Part shown: positions 33,478-47,425 of the stretch, in pieces
Numbering within the stretch: the first letter of the stretch is position 1
Layout of the letters: the number at the start of each line of letters is the position of its first letter
Source of the DNA: Steinernema hermaphroditum
Taxonomy: Eukaryota; Nematoda; Chromadorea; Rhabditida; Steinernematidae
DNA length: 64,000 bases
Reading direction: 5' to 3'
Assembly (NCBI GenBank): GCA_030435675.1
Contig: CM059625.1
Coordinates: 12,586,001 to 12,650,000, forward strand
The notes under the pieces: model-generated
What the model was told of the DNA's origin: nothing
The model's database searches: none
What the model saw: the letters and a program-made list of their open reading frames with translations, nothing else
Made by a program: the position numbers and the translations under genes

Positions 33478-36400
33478 TTATGGCATTAGGCGAGAGGCAC
33501 TATTGTATCCATCGTTTGTACCGTTCGACATCCCCGTCGAGTAGTCGACCTGAGGGTCCATCGTTTCGAGCATCTTCCGCAGCTTCTCGGGCAGGTGTTG
33601 ACTCGCGGCAAGTTCGTTCATAGCAAGCTGTTCATAGATTTGCTCCTTGTAGGTATCAAGGTATCGATAGAGCTCGTTCAAAGCGCTGAAAACGTGGAAC
33701 TGTCGAGTGTGCGCCTGCGACTCCATCGCAAGATGATTGTTCATGTCGCTCTCGGAAATTGCTGGCATATCCTTGATGGTCTGATAGTATCTGAAATGCG
33801 AATGGCGTCAAACGAAACTTGGGGGGTTTTTCGTGCCTACCTATCAACCCAGGTCTTAAATCGTCGGATATCTTTAGCAAAAAGCAGTTTGCTACTCGGG
33901 GAGTCTTTAGTCAGCACGTGTTCCTGTGTGGAGCAGGCGTCCATGAGAGTTTGGGCAACAACGCTCAGAGATCCTTCGATCTTGGTAGGTTTCGGGATGT
34001 CGAAAAGGAACTGAGGGTTCTTGATCAGGTTCACCCAGAAGCGAAGCGGTAGTGCATTGCTCTTCCAAGCGTGCACTACTTCAGGATCGTAGATTCCATG
34101 TTCCTCAGCCTATTTTATAGAATTAGCAAATATAGTGGGCGAACAGAGTTTACCTGGTCATCCATGAAGTCAAACATGTATTTTATGCAGGCTGGAAGAG
34201 GTGTTCTGCGATTGCTAGTGGAGAAAATCACTCCAAGCAGCTCCTCAATGAACTGCTGCAACGTTCCCTTCATGGTAAGCAAACGAGTCAGATAGATCTC
34301 GGTGACCATCTTGTCCTGTTGGTCGCCGGGACCGTGCTCGGAAGGCCGAACGATGTGGAAGAGTTTGCACGAGTCTTGCTCCTTGCTGTGAGAACTGCTG
34401 TGCGTTCCAAAAGGCCGCGGCAGAGTGGGGCTGTTGTTCTTCAAGCTGAACGTAGATTTCTCCGATTTGCCGCTTAGCAGAGAGAGGTTGTAGTAGGAGT
34501 TGGACTGTCGTGGCACAAGAACGAAGGACGAATTGTCGCTGACTTTGTAATGAGCGAGGGTGTTCATTACTCTCCAACCGCCAGGTTCGGAACGAGACGT
34601 GGTGTCCAGATCTTGAAGGATTGCTCGACCAGTGGGACAGTCACGCCATTCCAAATCGACATCGTTGGCAGTAGGCCTATTGGAGTACGGTGTTGTCTTG
34701 TAGAGGGCATTGAGACACTTTTCCTTCACTTGAGTAATGGAATCACAGTCAAGAACCCTAACAGGGCATCCTGCGTGAGTTGGATAGGCCTCCACTCCTG
34801 GCTCGCATCCAAGGAAGATGTAGATCTCTCGGAACTCGAAGGTCGATCTTAAAAGCTTCTCTTCTGATAGAGAGTATCTTGCATCGAGCGTGATGGCGTC
34901 TTGAGGTCCTTTCTCCATCTGTTGTTTAATGGCAAAGAACAGCTGGTAGAGCTGCTGTCCGCCGCTTTCCTTCAGGAAGGGGTACATGAGAAAGGTGAAC
35001 CAGGCAGTCAGCATACGCTCAGCTACACTTTCTGAACGCCGGAAGAGGATCTTCGGTTGGAATCGCTTCTCGACTGTCCGAGCTATGAGCTCTCTAAGAA
35101 GCTGCTTCAGAATGTCGGTGCAGTATTCCATTCTCTCTTGAAGAACGACCATGAGAAGAGATCCGACGGAGACGCGGTCTTTTCCAACAAAGTACTTGTT
35201 GTCCTCCATCGTGCGGATGAAAGTCAACAAGAAGGTCTTGTTCATGAGAAGACGGTTGAACTGGCGGAGTCCAGCCTCGATCGACGTCGCCCGGGACTGC
35301 TCGACCTCCAGTTCTCTTAGAACGGCATTGCTCGCGTTATTCGGGAAGAGAACTCTGGACGCGTAGTCGCGATAGGAAAGGAAAGGAATCACCGGCGTTC
35401 CCTGCATGTTCTCCGTGAAGGCATTCATGTTGGTTTGCAGCTCGGCAAAGGCTTCTTTGCATTCGGTGGCCACCTTCATTTCAATTTGGTCCATTTGACT
35501 CTTCAGATACTTCATCTGCCGTTTGTGTGATGAATTCTTTCGTCGGTAGAGCACGAGAAGAAGGAACAACAGGAACACAAGGAAGATAATCGCGATGATG
35601 ATAGCCATGACCACAGTAGGGGATATGACTCCATCCCTGGTGTCATACGAGAAGGCTCCTATGTCGACAGTACTTCCGCCAATAGACACTTCGACGTGCG
35701 GATCTCCATCGATCGGATAGTGCGGACGTTCTTTAGGAGGCTTGCACGTTAGCAACTTCGAAGTAAGGGCCGTGACATTGCAGTACGAAGATCCAATTTT
35801 GATTTGCACATCTTGCTCTGAGATAATGCTCGTATCGATTTGACCGCTGATCGTCAAAATGCTGTCCGGGTCATAGAATCTCTTGTCTGTGAACTTCTCC
35901 AGGATTGGATTCCCGTAAACCTTCAGTTTCGTTCCATCACTTGCGCTACAATACGGTATAAGGACTGGTATTTGGAGCACATAACTTACTTGAGCAGCGC
36001 GTCGTTAATTTCAAATCCGTAGTCGTATCGCAACTCTCGGTTTACGGTAGGAACCACAGCGCTGTGAGGGTTGACTTCAAGCTGCGGCGTCTTGCAGACC
36101 ATGCTCTCGCTACTGGTGATGTGACAGTAGGGTCCACGAACTGGGAAGCCGTCTTGCATGATTACCATTCGAGCCCTCTGTATCAATCCGAACGAGTCGC
36201 CACTGACTTGTACAGTGATCAAACCCGATAGAATAGTGGAAAGAGGCCGCACACTTCTTACTATCGGATTCTCTCTAAAAAAAGCCATTAAATGCGACTT
36301 TAAAAACTGGTCTTACGTGTAGCTATAGGAGATGTCAGAAGACACTTTGGTGTTATCGAATCTAACGGTGATTCTCTCTGGATGATCGTACCTACTCAGT

Positions 36401-39400
36401 CCCGTACGACATACAAGCGTGTCGGCTGTTCGGTTGATGACTTTGCAATCGATATCTCCGATGGACACTGATACATCAGAACCAGCATCGAGATCCTGAC
36501 CTCGGATGGTTAGATGTGTTCCTCCCATTTTAGGACCTAGATCAGCCATTGTTTGATGAAAACCTTTTGAACATACCAAGAACAGGATCAAATTCGGTTA
36601 TCCCGGGCTGAACGTACTGGAAGTACTCGTTGGAAATGGCGGTGTAGTTGATGCTTTCGAAGAGTCTCACAACGATGGGTCCTTGATGTGTCTTCCCGGT
36701 TGGGTATCGTTGAGTTTGGCAAACTATCTGGGACGAAGGCACATAAGCTTCCCGTATGACTTCACAACGCATGTTTGCTATGGTAACGGACTCTTGGACT
36801 TGGTTGAATGTGTGACCGAGGTTGTCTCCAGTTATCGTAATCTAAAGAAAACACCAGGTTATGTCCTAGCAATAGTCTGCATACCAAAGTGCCACCCTCT
36901 ATAGGTCCTTTTTTAGGGGAAAAATTCACGATCCTTGGATGAGGACAGAGTCTTGGCGCCTCGTACCACGTTCGACCGATTCCGCACTTCTCTCGCGCCA
37001 TGCATGCTGTTCCAGAGGGTCGATCACTTTCGCACCAGCCGCAAGAGAATTGAGAGCCGAGGGTCAAACACAGACCGCAGTTAGAGGCTAGCTGCTCGCA
37101 CTTGTACATAATGACTCTTGTCGAAGCCATATTGTCCAACACGTGAGTCGTCGGGTTCCCATCAGTGGTCCAAACAACGGAAAAATTGGCTACGTTCGTG
37201 CCATTACCTATACCGGCACCGTAGTACTCAAATTTCATGTCATCGCAGCTGCAATTAAGTGCTCAAATATCACATCATTTCACTTTATCGCTTACACTAT
37301 CTCGTTCTCCTCTCTTCTGGCACTTCGCTCATGGACACTGTGGTCGATTTCGAATTGGCATTTGAAGGTGCTCATGAAGGGCATTAGATTTTCCGCTCGA
37401 ACACGCACTTCCTTAGTTTTTCCGGCTGCTACGTAGATGTCTTCTTCGCTGATCATCTGGGGACACCCTCCGGCCCCTTTCCTTTGAGAAGGACCATCAC
37501 TCTGCAAAACACGCTGGTTAAACTTTGAAGACAATGAGTGGCTTACCGCATGACTGTTAACTAGATGTTGGCCACGGCATTTGTTCTCAGTGGTATCTCG
37601 GTCGACACACTGGTCACTCTGAATGCACCAGTCGCATGGAAAGTCGCTGCTAACACACTCCGAACACGTGGCGAACTTCCGACAGTCGTAAAAAGTGAAG
37701 TTCGAGGAGGCAAGAGATAATGAGCTCCGATCTCTGACCAGAGAAAGCTTTGTATTCAAACTTCGTTCGGTTCCGGACAGTCGAGGGACGTTCGCCATTT
37801 GCGGAGTGGAGCAGTGCACTTTCTGCTCTTCTGAGACTCTTGACGCGTTTGTGAGAAGCACAAGCTTCGATGGAAACGTAAAGGCGCAGCTAAGATTCGT
37901 TCCGTCGCCGAAGTTCTCCACTTTGATTTCGATAAACTTCGCTGAGGTGATTTGAGTTCGGTTCGGACTGACGGATGTGATGCGTGGGCAATGACCATCT
38001 CTGTAGGAGAGCCATTCCTTGTTATTAAAAGGCACCGATCTTTCGCATGATTTCAGAGGAGAGCATTGCGAGTCGCTCACACACCATCCGCAGTAAGGGT
38101 CTCTTCGCTCCAGGCAGCTCGTACAGTCAAAGCTGTTTGAGCAATTCGCTACGGGGTACTTGCTGACCTAAATAGGGCGCGTCAAGCTGTCACAATAAAC
38201 ATTTGTGAGAGTACCTTGTTTGGCGAAAGGATCAAAAGAAAATCCCCATTAGCACTCAATTGGAGATCCTGCAGAACAGGTTCCTCGACATCGAGCGTGT
38301 CATATACGTATCCCATTTCCATGCTCGTAATGACCGTTTTCAGTACAGTGCCTTCCGCTGTTCCAATGAACGCGACTGCATTCGCACCGATCGTGCTCGA
38401 AACGACCGAGGTGAAACGAGATTTAGTGGATGTAATGATAGGCGAAGCGGTGATCGGTTTGTTCCCTCCGATCAGCTGATTGACGTCTTTTCCACACATC
38501 ACTTGCTCGAACGAGTACTCCGTATACACACAGGAACCACTGGATTTGAACCACGGCAAATTCTGCAAGAACCGGTGAGGTGAGCCGATTCCCCAAAATG
38601 CCATTGAAAGTACCTTTTGCATTCCGTCCACTGCTCGGAAGCAGCTGACGATTGTGTCGCGAAACTCTTCATTGATACGATCCAGAGTGTAAACACAGAG
38701 AGCTGAATCGGTGGATGACGCGTTCTTTGAATCTCCTTCACCACGATTGAAAACGGCAAAGAGCACGTCACTCGAGTATCTGCAAAGCGATATGTGGACC
38801 TGTACTCTCAGATGGACCTACTCAATGCTAAGGTTGCGAGCGATATCGTAGCCTGGCTTTCCAACGTAAATGTCGACTAGAAGATTGTAATCGACGCCGC
38901 CAGCTTTGCACTCCAGTGGCATTTCCACATAACTGAGGTAGTCACGGTCCTTTTTGCACAATCGCACTAGCTTAGAGCCAACAAGGGGATTGTGCAGATC
39001 TTTTGGTTGGCGTGTGGCAAAGTAGACAAAATCTGTATCCTTGGAAGAGAATCCACCCACATAGTCAATGCTGAAATGCTTCCGTGTCACTCGGTTTGAT
39101 TGTGTTCACTTACAGATATGAATCCCTGACTCCTCGCTCGATCTGTAGACGAGTACCCGTGCCAATAGCTTGAAAATAGGTCGAAAAGATGTTGTTGTTG
39201 TCCAGTGAAAGCGACGTAACTGCGGGAACATCCACACGACGCCCGACCACAGCCGTGCTTGCCACATAGAGAACTGAATTACCTGAATTACGTCAATAAG
39301 ACATGGTTTTCTCAACTGCTTCACTTACTTGAGTCGGCCGAGGAGTTCGAAAGTCTAGGGCCGCCTCCCACAAAAATGACCGTACTCGAGTCTCTGTCAT

Positions 39401-40262
39401 TGGCCACTACCGACGATAGCGATTCCTTCTCGATTTTGCTGATGTTGTAAAGATTTCGCGTCCGACATTTACCCTAAATCATGCCGACGCTGTTCAGTTA
39501 ATTTGGCCGTAAAATGACATACGTCATGCGAACTTGCACATTCGATGAGCTGGTCGTCGTAGATAGTCAAGGCCTTACAATATGTGGGCGCCGACCGACA
39601 GGAAGGAGCGTCGCACTCAGGTTGTGGCAGAGGACCAGTAATAGTGGACATTTTCAAGTTGAGCTGATCGGAGTTCAACTCGTAAAGACGATTCACGGCA
39701 CCTACATATACCCGTTCGGTTTTTGGATCAACCACCATCTTCTGGAATGGCCCCTCATTTCTGTCAGGATTCAGAAAGGACACAGGCATTCCAGAACACC
39801 ACACAGCGGGTGTCAACAGAATGATGCACAGGATAGTAAGGAGAGAAGGCCTTGGCCATATGTGGTAACCGGACGATGAGCGAAAGGAGTTTCGGGAGCA
39901 TACAGGTGGTGAGCATCGGATGACGCTCGCGACTTGACTAGGAAACAAAGTGTCATAACCTCCTTGGAGAGCGACATCCTGAAATAGCATAAGAAAGTGA
40001 AAATATTGACAGAAGTGTTGATTACTTGATTGTTGGCAGACGGAAGTGACGGAAGATGCCGTCGTTCCCTGGAGGGCCGTCGTGATCGTTGTAACTTGGT
40101 CGGGAGTGCTGACGTCGACGGATCCATCGCAAAAGTGGAGAGATTCATCGTCGACATGAGTATCGTGCAGTCGCATTTCAGCAGCAGCTTGTTCGCATAA
40201 CCGCCCTTTAATTGTGCGTACTGGCTTCTCTGAAAAGTCGCAAAAACTGACACTCCACGCAA
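33478..40262 (-). CDS. plx: Plexin, semaphorin receptor
   Basis: Many-exon gene encoding roughly 1,900 residues. In order from the N terminus: a hydrophobic signal segment ([16 protein letters not shown], about 39.83 kb); a sema propeller (about 39.8-38.2 kb); PSI cysteine clusters (about 38.1, 37.6 and 37.0 kb); IPT/TIG repeats (about 37-35.7 kb); a transmembrane helix (35615-35547) followed by RRKN; and a cytoplasmic RasGAP-like domain. The GAP is split by a Rho-binding segment (about 34.8-34.5 kb) and ends with the conserved [10 protein letters not shown] block. GAP arginines are present in [11 protein letters not shown] and [15 protein letters not shown], so Rap-GAP activity should be retained. 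The stop at 33480-33478 follows a short non-conserved tail. The N terminus is uncertain: the exon upstream of 39976 joins in frame only through donor CAA|GTAATC (about 40023), which would place about 75 or more residues before the signal segment. Symbol is generic; plx-1 versus plx-2 type was not resolved. Confidence 0.93.
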
Positions 40263-43200
40263 ATCGGCGCTTATCGCGCAATTAAAGTCATTGCACTTTC
40301 TGGAAGAGCGGCCGCAAATCAGTCAGTGAATATAGCCCTAATAAACGAAGAGGACGTCCACAATTGGCAGGACACGAATAAGTGCCAAAAAATAGCTGCA
40401 TCATCATCGATCGGGTTGGCCCCCGGCCAAACGACATGCTCACGATTTTGTTCGCGGCCACATGCAATGCTATCGCCTTATTGAAATGCTATTATGGCAT
40501 TTTTGTGGGAAAACCGCGAAACGGCGCTGAATGAACGTGCCGGAAGAGGAGTAAAAAAGCCGCGAACGGACTGATAAGAACGCGTTCTATCATTCCAAGG
40601 AAGGTGTTCGCGGAGGTGATGAGGAAACAAGTAGTGACGGTGCGGGCACGAAGAAGAAAGGGCGAAAGCCGTGCGCGCACAGACAACAATTAGCTCGATT
40701 GATTGAAAAACAGAGACGCACAGGTTCGTTCAGTCGATCGGCCTGCACTCACAGGTAGAGGGAGCGAAGAAAGGCAGCCCCATGCAGACCGGCAGGTCGG
40801 CCGATAAGATCAAAAAAGGAATTCGCGCGCGAGTTTGCGAAAAAATAATACATCGTAGATGAGGGAGAGAGGGAGAGGATCGGCAGGGGTTTCGTTTTTC
40901 ACGCCTTTAGACCTTTCTCCCACGGAAGCAGGGCGAAGGTTGCGGCGCTGGTCGAACGGTGATTGGCGACATCTAAATATGCGGAAGTTCTTTTGCCTGA
41001 GCTGCGCGTCACTTCTCTCCAAAATAAATAACCCTTAACGAATTTTTTTCTCGCCAAGTCGGCGTTGAGTCATTGTTGACAGAGCGCAGTACAGCCGATT
41101 ACAACAAGTAATAGTGTTAGACAAGAAAGACAAAAAAGATCACAAATGGTTTTTGTGCATTTCCGCTTGAACCGATGCAAAAATGCAACGATTGGGGCGG
41201 TTGACTGAGAAAGACAATTAAGAGGCATTAATCAACGGATGTGCCGTTATATTTACACTGTGCCGTTGGTGCGAATCGAGAATCGGCCTCCTCCCGCGCT
41301 CCGTCGCGGGGCCCCCGTGGACGTCAAGGTCGAAGACGCTAGCGGCGCGGCCACCGTTATTTGAGCAAATTTGCTGTCAAATGTAAATTGAAGGCCGTTC
41401 CAATCAACACATCCGTACATTCACGCGCGAACTGGGTAAGCTGGACGATCGAAACTGCGATTTAATTAAGTTTGGCCAGTGCTGGCCGTTTGACCAGAGG
41501 GCATGAGCCAAATGCATGTAAGGAACTCGCCCGGAGCCCGGAGCCCGGACCCACAGCCACCAAGTGACACGCTTCTTGTAAATAACGCCGAGATAAATTG
41601 TTAATGACATGCATCACAGCTAAATTTGCGGCCTTTTTCGCCTCGAGCTTTTATCCACAATCCAGCTGGCCAGTTCGTTTGGGCGCCAATGACTGCGAAA
41701 AGACGGATAAGACGCAAAATCAAATATGGAGAGAATAGCAGTGTTCGCGAAACGATTGATGTCGCAAAATCCGAATGAATACGATGCAGATCGTTATATG
41801 CCTATTTTACAAGCCTACTTCCCATGGGCAACTTTCACTCAGCAGCATTGGTTTGTACTAAACTTGAATTCATACATCGATAGCTGTTACAGTAATTCGC
41901 GAATGAAATTTTTCGCAATTCGGAGCAGCATAAAAGAGGTGCATAAGCGTTGGATTGTGCAAAGACTCACAGCACATTCTTGACTATAAAATAACTTTAC
42001 CGATGAAACTTTGGAATGCAAACTGAAGCGCACAGCGAAACATAGCTGACTGTAGCGCATTTAGAAAACGGTGAACAGGCGCTGTTTGGATAGAAAGCGC
42101 GTGAAAAGTAAATGTTCTCGGCGGCCGAAAGACAACAAAGGGCCGGAAGAGGTATTGATGACATTTGGCCGATTCCGAAAAGCGATAATTTGGCAAAATC
42201 AATTACAAAACAAACAGAAGGGCGTGCGCGATTGAGACCTATCGCGCTAGGAAGGTACTCACTTTCTCTGTGAGAAAAGAGACGCGACGCTCTCATAGTA
42301 CTGTCGGTCAGCAGAGGGCACACAAACCTAATAAGCATATCGCTTGGCGGTGGCCGACTCATCGCATCTAATAAGCAGGCAGCGACCACTTTTGTTCTAA
42401 GCCAGCGTTGCACAGGTCAAAATCCTCGACCATCCGGCGCGAGCTCGTGGCCAAAGCGCAAATCCGAACCAACTTTCAACCGCGAGGGTGCCCCGGGACG
42501 GAGACAAAAGCATGTGAATGGTGTGAGAAAGAGGAACAACCGAACGATTATAGAACGCTGGGGGTGTTGTTGCGTCTGCAATAATGTTCTGTTGCTGCCG
42601 ATTGATCTGTAGGGGGCAGATCTGCGCCGAGGTCATCATAAAGGAGACGAAAACGCACCGGCAACAGCCTTCGACAATCGCGTCTATCTCGGCAGTTATG
42701 GGAACGGAAGAATAGGATTAAGACACCCGCGCGATCGTAATCTTCTATAAACTTGAGTACGGAAGCGTGCAGACCGAGAACGGGAGTCGGTCCTCGAAGG
42801 CATAGCTGGACAGTGAACGCGGTATGTGTGAACGGCGACCGATCTATGCATTCATCGATTTAATGGCGCGTAACGTCCACGACAATTACTAATTTATTTT
42901 ATGTGATGAGTTGAATGACGACTCGAAGGGAGAACTCCTTGCGCAGAAGATCAAGACAGCGATTCTATGCAGTGTGCGCGGTCTACCACAACTAATTGGA
43001 TGATAATCGCAGGTGAGCAGAGTTTTGCGAAAAAATGATTATGCATCACATGGAGAGGGTGGAGCTGACTGTGGACGACGCGCGAACTGTCATCGACCGG
43101 CGTCAGTGGCGAAAAACGGAAGAGAAAGAAGGGATGAAGGCTCTTCGAATACCGTGCTGCGTCCTTGAAACGCCAAATAGCGAATCAGTCAGTCCGCAGC

Positions 43201-46200
43201 ACAGCGTCGATCATCTTAATCTGGAACGCCTTCGGGGTGTAAACAGTGGCTGACATGGTGAGGAGGTGCTGATGACGGTTTGGAACGCACGCGCCGAAAG
43301 AGGTGATCCTCCATCCAATCACCCTCTCGACCGGGACTCCGGAGTGAGTCAAGCGATGTTACCACTCGTCAGTCCTCAATGGGAAATTCAGTAAACAAGG
43401 GCTGCATTTTCTCGTTCTGCATTTTTTCTCAATAATACCCAAATTGCTTTACGCTCCGCCGACCACTAATGACTCGACGTGTTTGGGGTTAGTCCTTTTT
43501 CGGTTGCGCGTGCTCCCTAGGCAATCAGGTAAATGATGATGCATGCGATGAGTAACGCGAGTTGGTTGCGAAACTTCGAGTGTCGTCGCGACATGGAAGC
43601 ATTCTCTTCTGCACTGGTCAACTCGTCGATGATGACTATGGGAAAACGATATGCATTACGTCTCCATTTTGAGATGGAAACACCCGCAAGACACCGAGTA
43701 GGACAAGACACAAAATTAATCATGTCCCGATGCGAAAATGTCCCATAACGTGAGGCGGAGAGGCCCCTCTCAATTGGGCAACTATTGCTCGCAGCGTGGA
43801 GCCAACAGATTTGCAAATGTGCGTTCAATCAAGTGGCGGCCAACTGCTCAAGTGAACAGAATTAGTATCGGGGCGCCTGACCGCGCGCGCAGAATAAACG
43901 GGAATAATCACGCGCTAACCGGGCCACATTGCCCTTTAGATTTGTGGCCCCCGTGCGGGTAATTGCCGCCGAACCGAACGTGTGCGCGCTTAGCCGGCCG
44001 CATCTAAAATGATCCACAAATTTTGTACAGCTTGGCGGCGAGGCGATCGAGGCAAAGGATCGCAAATCGAATTAGCCTATATTCCCTTCACGCGCATCCT
44101 GTAGCCGTCCAGTCTGCCACCGTGAGTGTGGTGAGTGCACAATAAAAAGTCTCACCGCCACTGCAAACAAATTATCGGATCGCAGGGAATCAGCCCGGTA
44201 TAAAGATCGTGGAAGCGGATCGAATCCTAAATACTCCCTCGTTCCTCATAACTCGTGTGGAGGATCACCATCTGTATGCCCTCAAGCGTCAGTAGCTATC
44301 GATCATTGCGAACATAAACATTAAATCATATCGTCATATGGGAGAAAGAATAATGCCATTAGCACCCGACGAAGGGAAGTTGACGGAAGGCAAGAAGAAT
44401 CTCTTCTCTCTCCGCAAACTTTCTTTCGCAAGGAGAGCAATGGGGGCGGAAGCTGTGAAAGAAGCGCAGTCAAAGCACGACTTACAAAAAGTCGTTATGT
44501 TGCAATTTTGCGAAAAAAGACACTCAGATATGCATAGAGCACACAACGCGGCAATCATAACTCCGATCGTGCTGCCGTCAATTGACTCTTGGGGAAACCC
44601 CTTTTTGGCACAAATTGCGGATTACAGTAGTCGCTCAGATCAGTGGCCGTACCCCTCCGAATGCATTAATGAGGTTGCTCGCAAGAGATTAAACGCAGTC
44701 AGCCGAATGACATGACGGTGCAAATTCCCAGAGATAAAGGAGGATTAAGACAAATCGTTCATTAGGAATTCATGCTGTGCGCGTCCCCTAATTGCGTAGT
44801 TATAAACGCAGTGGTGTTGATTGGCCCGGGGCATCGTTGGTTCAACGGCCGGAAATTGAGCAACCTGATTCGCTGAGAGCTCGGCGGCCATAAGTAAAAT
44901 TTGAAGAATGGAAGCGACAGTCTCTCGCGCTGGCTTGCGTCAAAGTGAAGGTCGCGTCTCTAACTTCATTACACTGTACGACTGATCACTATATGGCGAT
45001 TAAACGTCGAAAACTGAAAAAGATGTGAACCGCTCAAACTGTCAAAAAGCGAATGCTATAAAAGTGTTTAGCACCGCACTCCAAGGTGCGCCTTGAATAA
45101 ATATAAAGACATGTTCTGAGTGCGCGGGGGTATAGGACTGTCGACAACTGTTTGCAGGAGCGCGTGGTGGCGCGCACAGATCGCCAACCAACTGACCGTT
45201 GTGGATTAAAGACATCAACGAAAGTAGTGTGGTCGCGCTGTCCGAGGCGCAGCACGGAGTCGAAATCGAAAAGCTAATTGATTCGAAAAAAATGAAATCG
45301 CGACAAGAGGGTGAACGGCGAACACCGTCACAAGAGCAACTCGACAATTGTTGCGCGAGGGGGCGAAGCGGGACAGCTCTTTCGACGACTGCCACAGCTT
45401 TTTGACGAGACGATTTTAGCGACTAGCTCTCGAATACAAGTGCTCGTTTCCCGCTTGCATATCCGATTCCCTGCGCGAGTTCACAAAAACAGAAACAGCC
45501 CGTCTGTATCGCGTGCTGCGAAGATAAACGGAACGATGTCGGTCGTTGAGACTGGAACGGATAAATGGCCTATGGTCCTTCCGTCGACGGACAATCGGTG
45601 CCACCGGAGACGCGAAACAGCGGCGATAAAAACCCCGACATTTTGCAACAACTGATAAACGGGTACGGAGGGTTTCCTCCCTTTACCCTCCCCTAAGAGG
45701 CTCTGTCCGAGGAGGAGCGGAAGCAGGCTGGGCGCACAGGGGTTGGGAGCAGCGACGACGGCCCTCACACCCACCTGGCAAGGCCGCAAAAACCGACGGT
45801 CATAAATTTTGCTCTAATTGCTAGAACATTTTGCTACGTACACGGGGTAACGGGAGATCGGTCGGACTCTCGAGTACGACAAAGTGGACAAGGAGAGAAC
45901 AAGACGGCAAGAACTTCAGCGACCCTTTTGATGTTGTCCTCCACCTATAAAAGAAGACTCATAACAGTGGATTTATGACTTTATTAAATTTCCGTTACGG
46001 CTATTGTTCATTCTGAGTTTTTGTCACTACCCGATGTCGCAAATAAGGTCGCCTTTAGCTGTCGTCATTTGATGTCCTTTCGGAGAACTGAAGATCGTTT
46101 CCGTCGTTAGTTTGGAGCGGGCCGCCCATGTCTGATCGTATCACTAAAGCCGATGATTTCACTACATAGCATGGTGGGCGCGGTGCTGTTGGACTGTGTC

Positions 46201-46513
46201 AACAAAATGATAAAGCAATGCATTCCTTTCCTCGTTTATTACGTGGTACTTGTCGCGTAAAGCGCCCTCCAGGACACTGATTCATTTTGGCGCCGTTGAG
46301 CCATGCAGGTAATTTATATATTTGTATATTTAATTAACATTATTATGAAAGGGATTACCGCGATACGATGCTGAGACATTCCGCAGCCTTCGAAGGGTTG
46401 AGAACCCTTCGATGCAAATATTTCCCTCTGTGCACGTCCCAGGAGAGCCGAATCTTCAGGTAAACGTGGTTGCTCTTCTTCATATCTTACCGAGACTGTA
46501 GGAGCTGGCTGTG
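40263..46513. other. 6.2-kb gene-free region upstream of plexin
   Basis: Higher in G+C than the left-hand desert, with several GC-rich patches (for example about 41280-41350 and 43900-44010). No domain-bearing reading frame or paired exons were found. An ATG-initiated 125-codon frame at 44338-44715 (+) has no family resemblance. As the shared upstream region of plexin (-) and the tetraspan gene (+), it probably holds enhancers of both. No RNA gene was recognised. Confidence 0.45.
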
Positions 46514-47363
46514 ATGCCAGGAACGGCAACCCCACTTTCCTATACGTCCCGCGTTCGACCATTGGACAACCCACTGCTCATGAAACCTGAACCGTAACTC
46601 TGAAGATTCCTTACAAAAACCTATTCTTTCTTTGCCTTCAGAGAAAACTGGTCTGAAGTGTTGTTTAAAATCACTGACGTCGGAATCCATCGCTTCTACT
46701 TCTTAATGAACCGCCTGCCAGGAATTGCGATGCTCATGATTTCCACCTGGCTTATCTGGGGTCGGGGAGCCCACACTGTCTTCTATGGATCTGAAAAGGG
46801 AATGAGCATTTCCGCCATCGTAGCAGGCATTGTGATTATCATGGGATCCATTTTTGGCTCGATGAACCATAACGATTCCAAGAAGCGCGCGCACTACCAG
46901 GTAGAAGACATACAACGGGAATTATAAATTGCCTGACTACGGTTTTAGATTATCTACCGTTTGGTCGGAAACATGCTGAACGTCGCTGGCAGCATCGTTG
47001 TCCTCGTTTTCGCTGCGGTCGCCGTCGTCAAAGTGAATGGAAAAGTAAGATGTTACGAGCAATAGTAAATTTCTGCTCGTTTTTCTTTTTAAGGACGAAA
47101 CAGAGAGCTACAAAAAGTGCAAGTCCAGTGGATGCTACTCTCCAAACGAACGGCTGACGTTGGCTGCCGTTCTCATCGGGCTTAGTATCGCGATTGTGAT
47201 CATTTCGGCTTTGTCATTCGTACACGCCGCCGCTGCTTCCTACAGACTCCGTGCCGTGACAAAGAAATCGAAGAAGAGCAATTCACCAGCCGAAATTCAC
47301 CGTCCTCGAATTCAGGCCGCCTTCAACAATCCTGCCATGATCGGCGAAAGTGAATATTATTAA
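46514..47363 (+). CDS. Small four-transmembrane protein of unknown function
   Basis: Four exons, 46514-46593, 46642-46900, 46949-47044 and 47094-47363, in consistent phase, give about 234 residues. The start is the first ATG of exon 1, which follows a possible splice acceptor (GACTGTAG). A hydrophilic N terminus of about 45 residues precedes four hydrophobic helices: GIAMLMISTWLIWG, ISAIVAGIVIIMGSIFG, MLNVAGSIVVLVFAAVAVV and LAAVLIGLSIAIVIISALSF. The loop before TM4 has two cysteines (KKCKSSGC), and the tail is basic and ends in YY. Topology resembles MARVEL, claudin-like or nematode Clc-like proteins, but the claudin W-GLW-C-C signature is absent and I cannot assign a family. Both termini would be cytosolic. 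An AATAAA follows at 47420. Confidence 0.75.
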
Positions 47364-47419
47364 GTGTGCTCTGGGTACATCTCCAATTTTGTGTGATCTG
47401 CCTCTACGATCGGTGTATT

Positions 47420-47425
47420 AATAAA
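47420..47425 (+). terminator. Poly(A) signal AATAAA of the tetraspan gene
   Basis: AATAAA 56 bp downstream of the stop codon. Confidence 0.65.

Noticed and set aside
44338..44715. 125-codon plus-strand frame
   Set aside because: Length is within chance for GC-richer intergenic DNA and no motif is visible.
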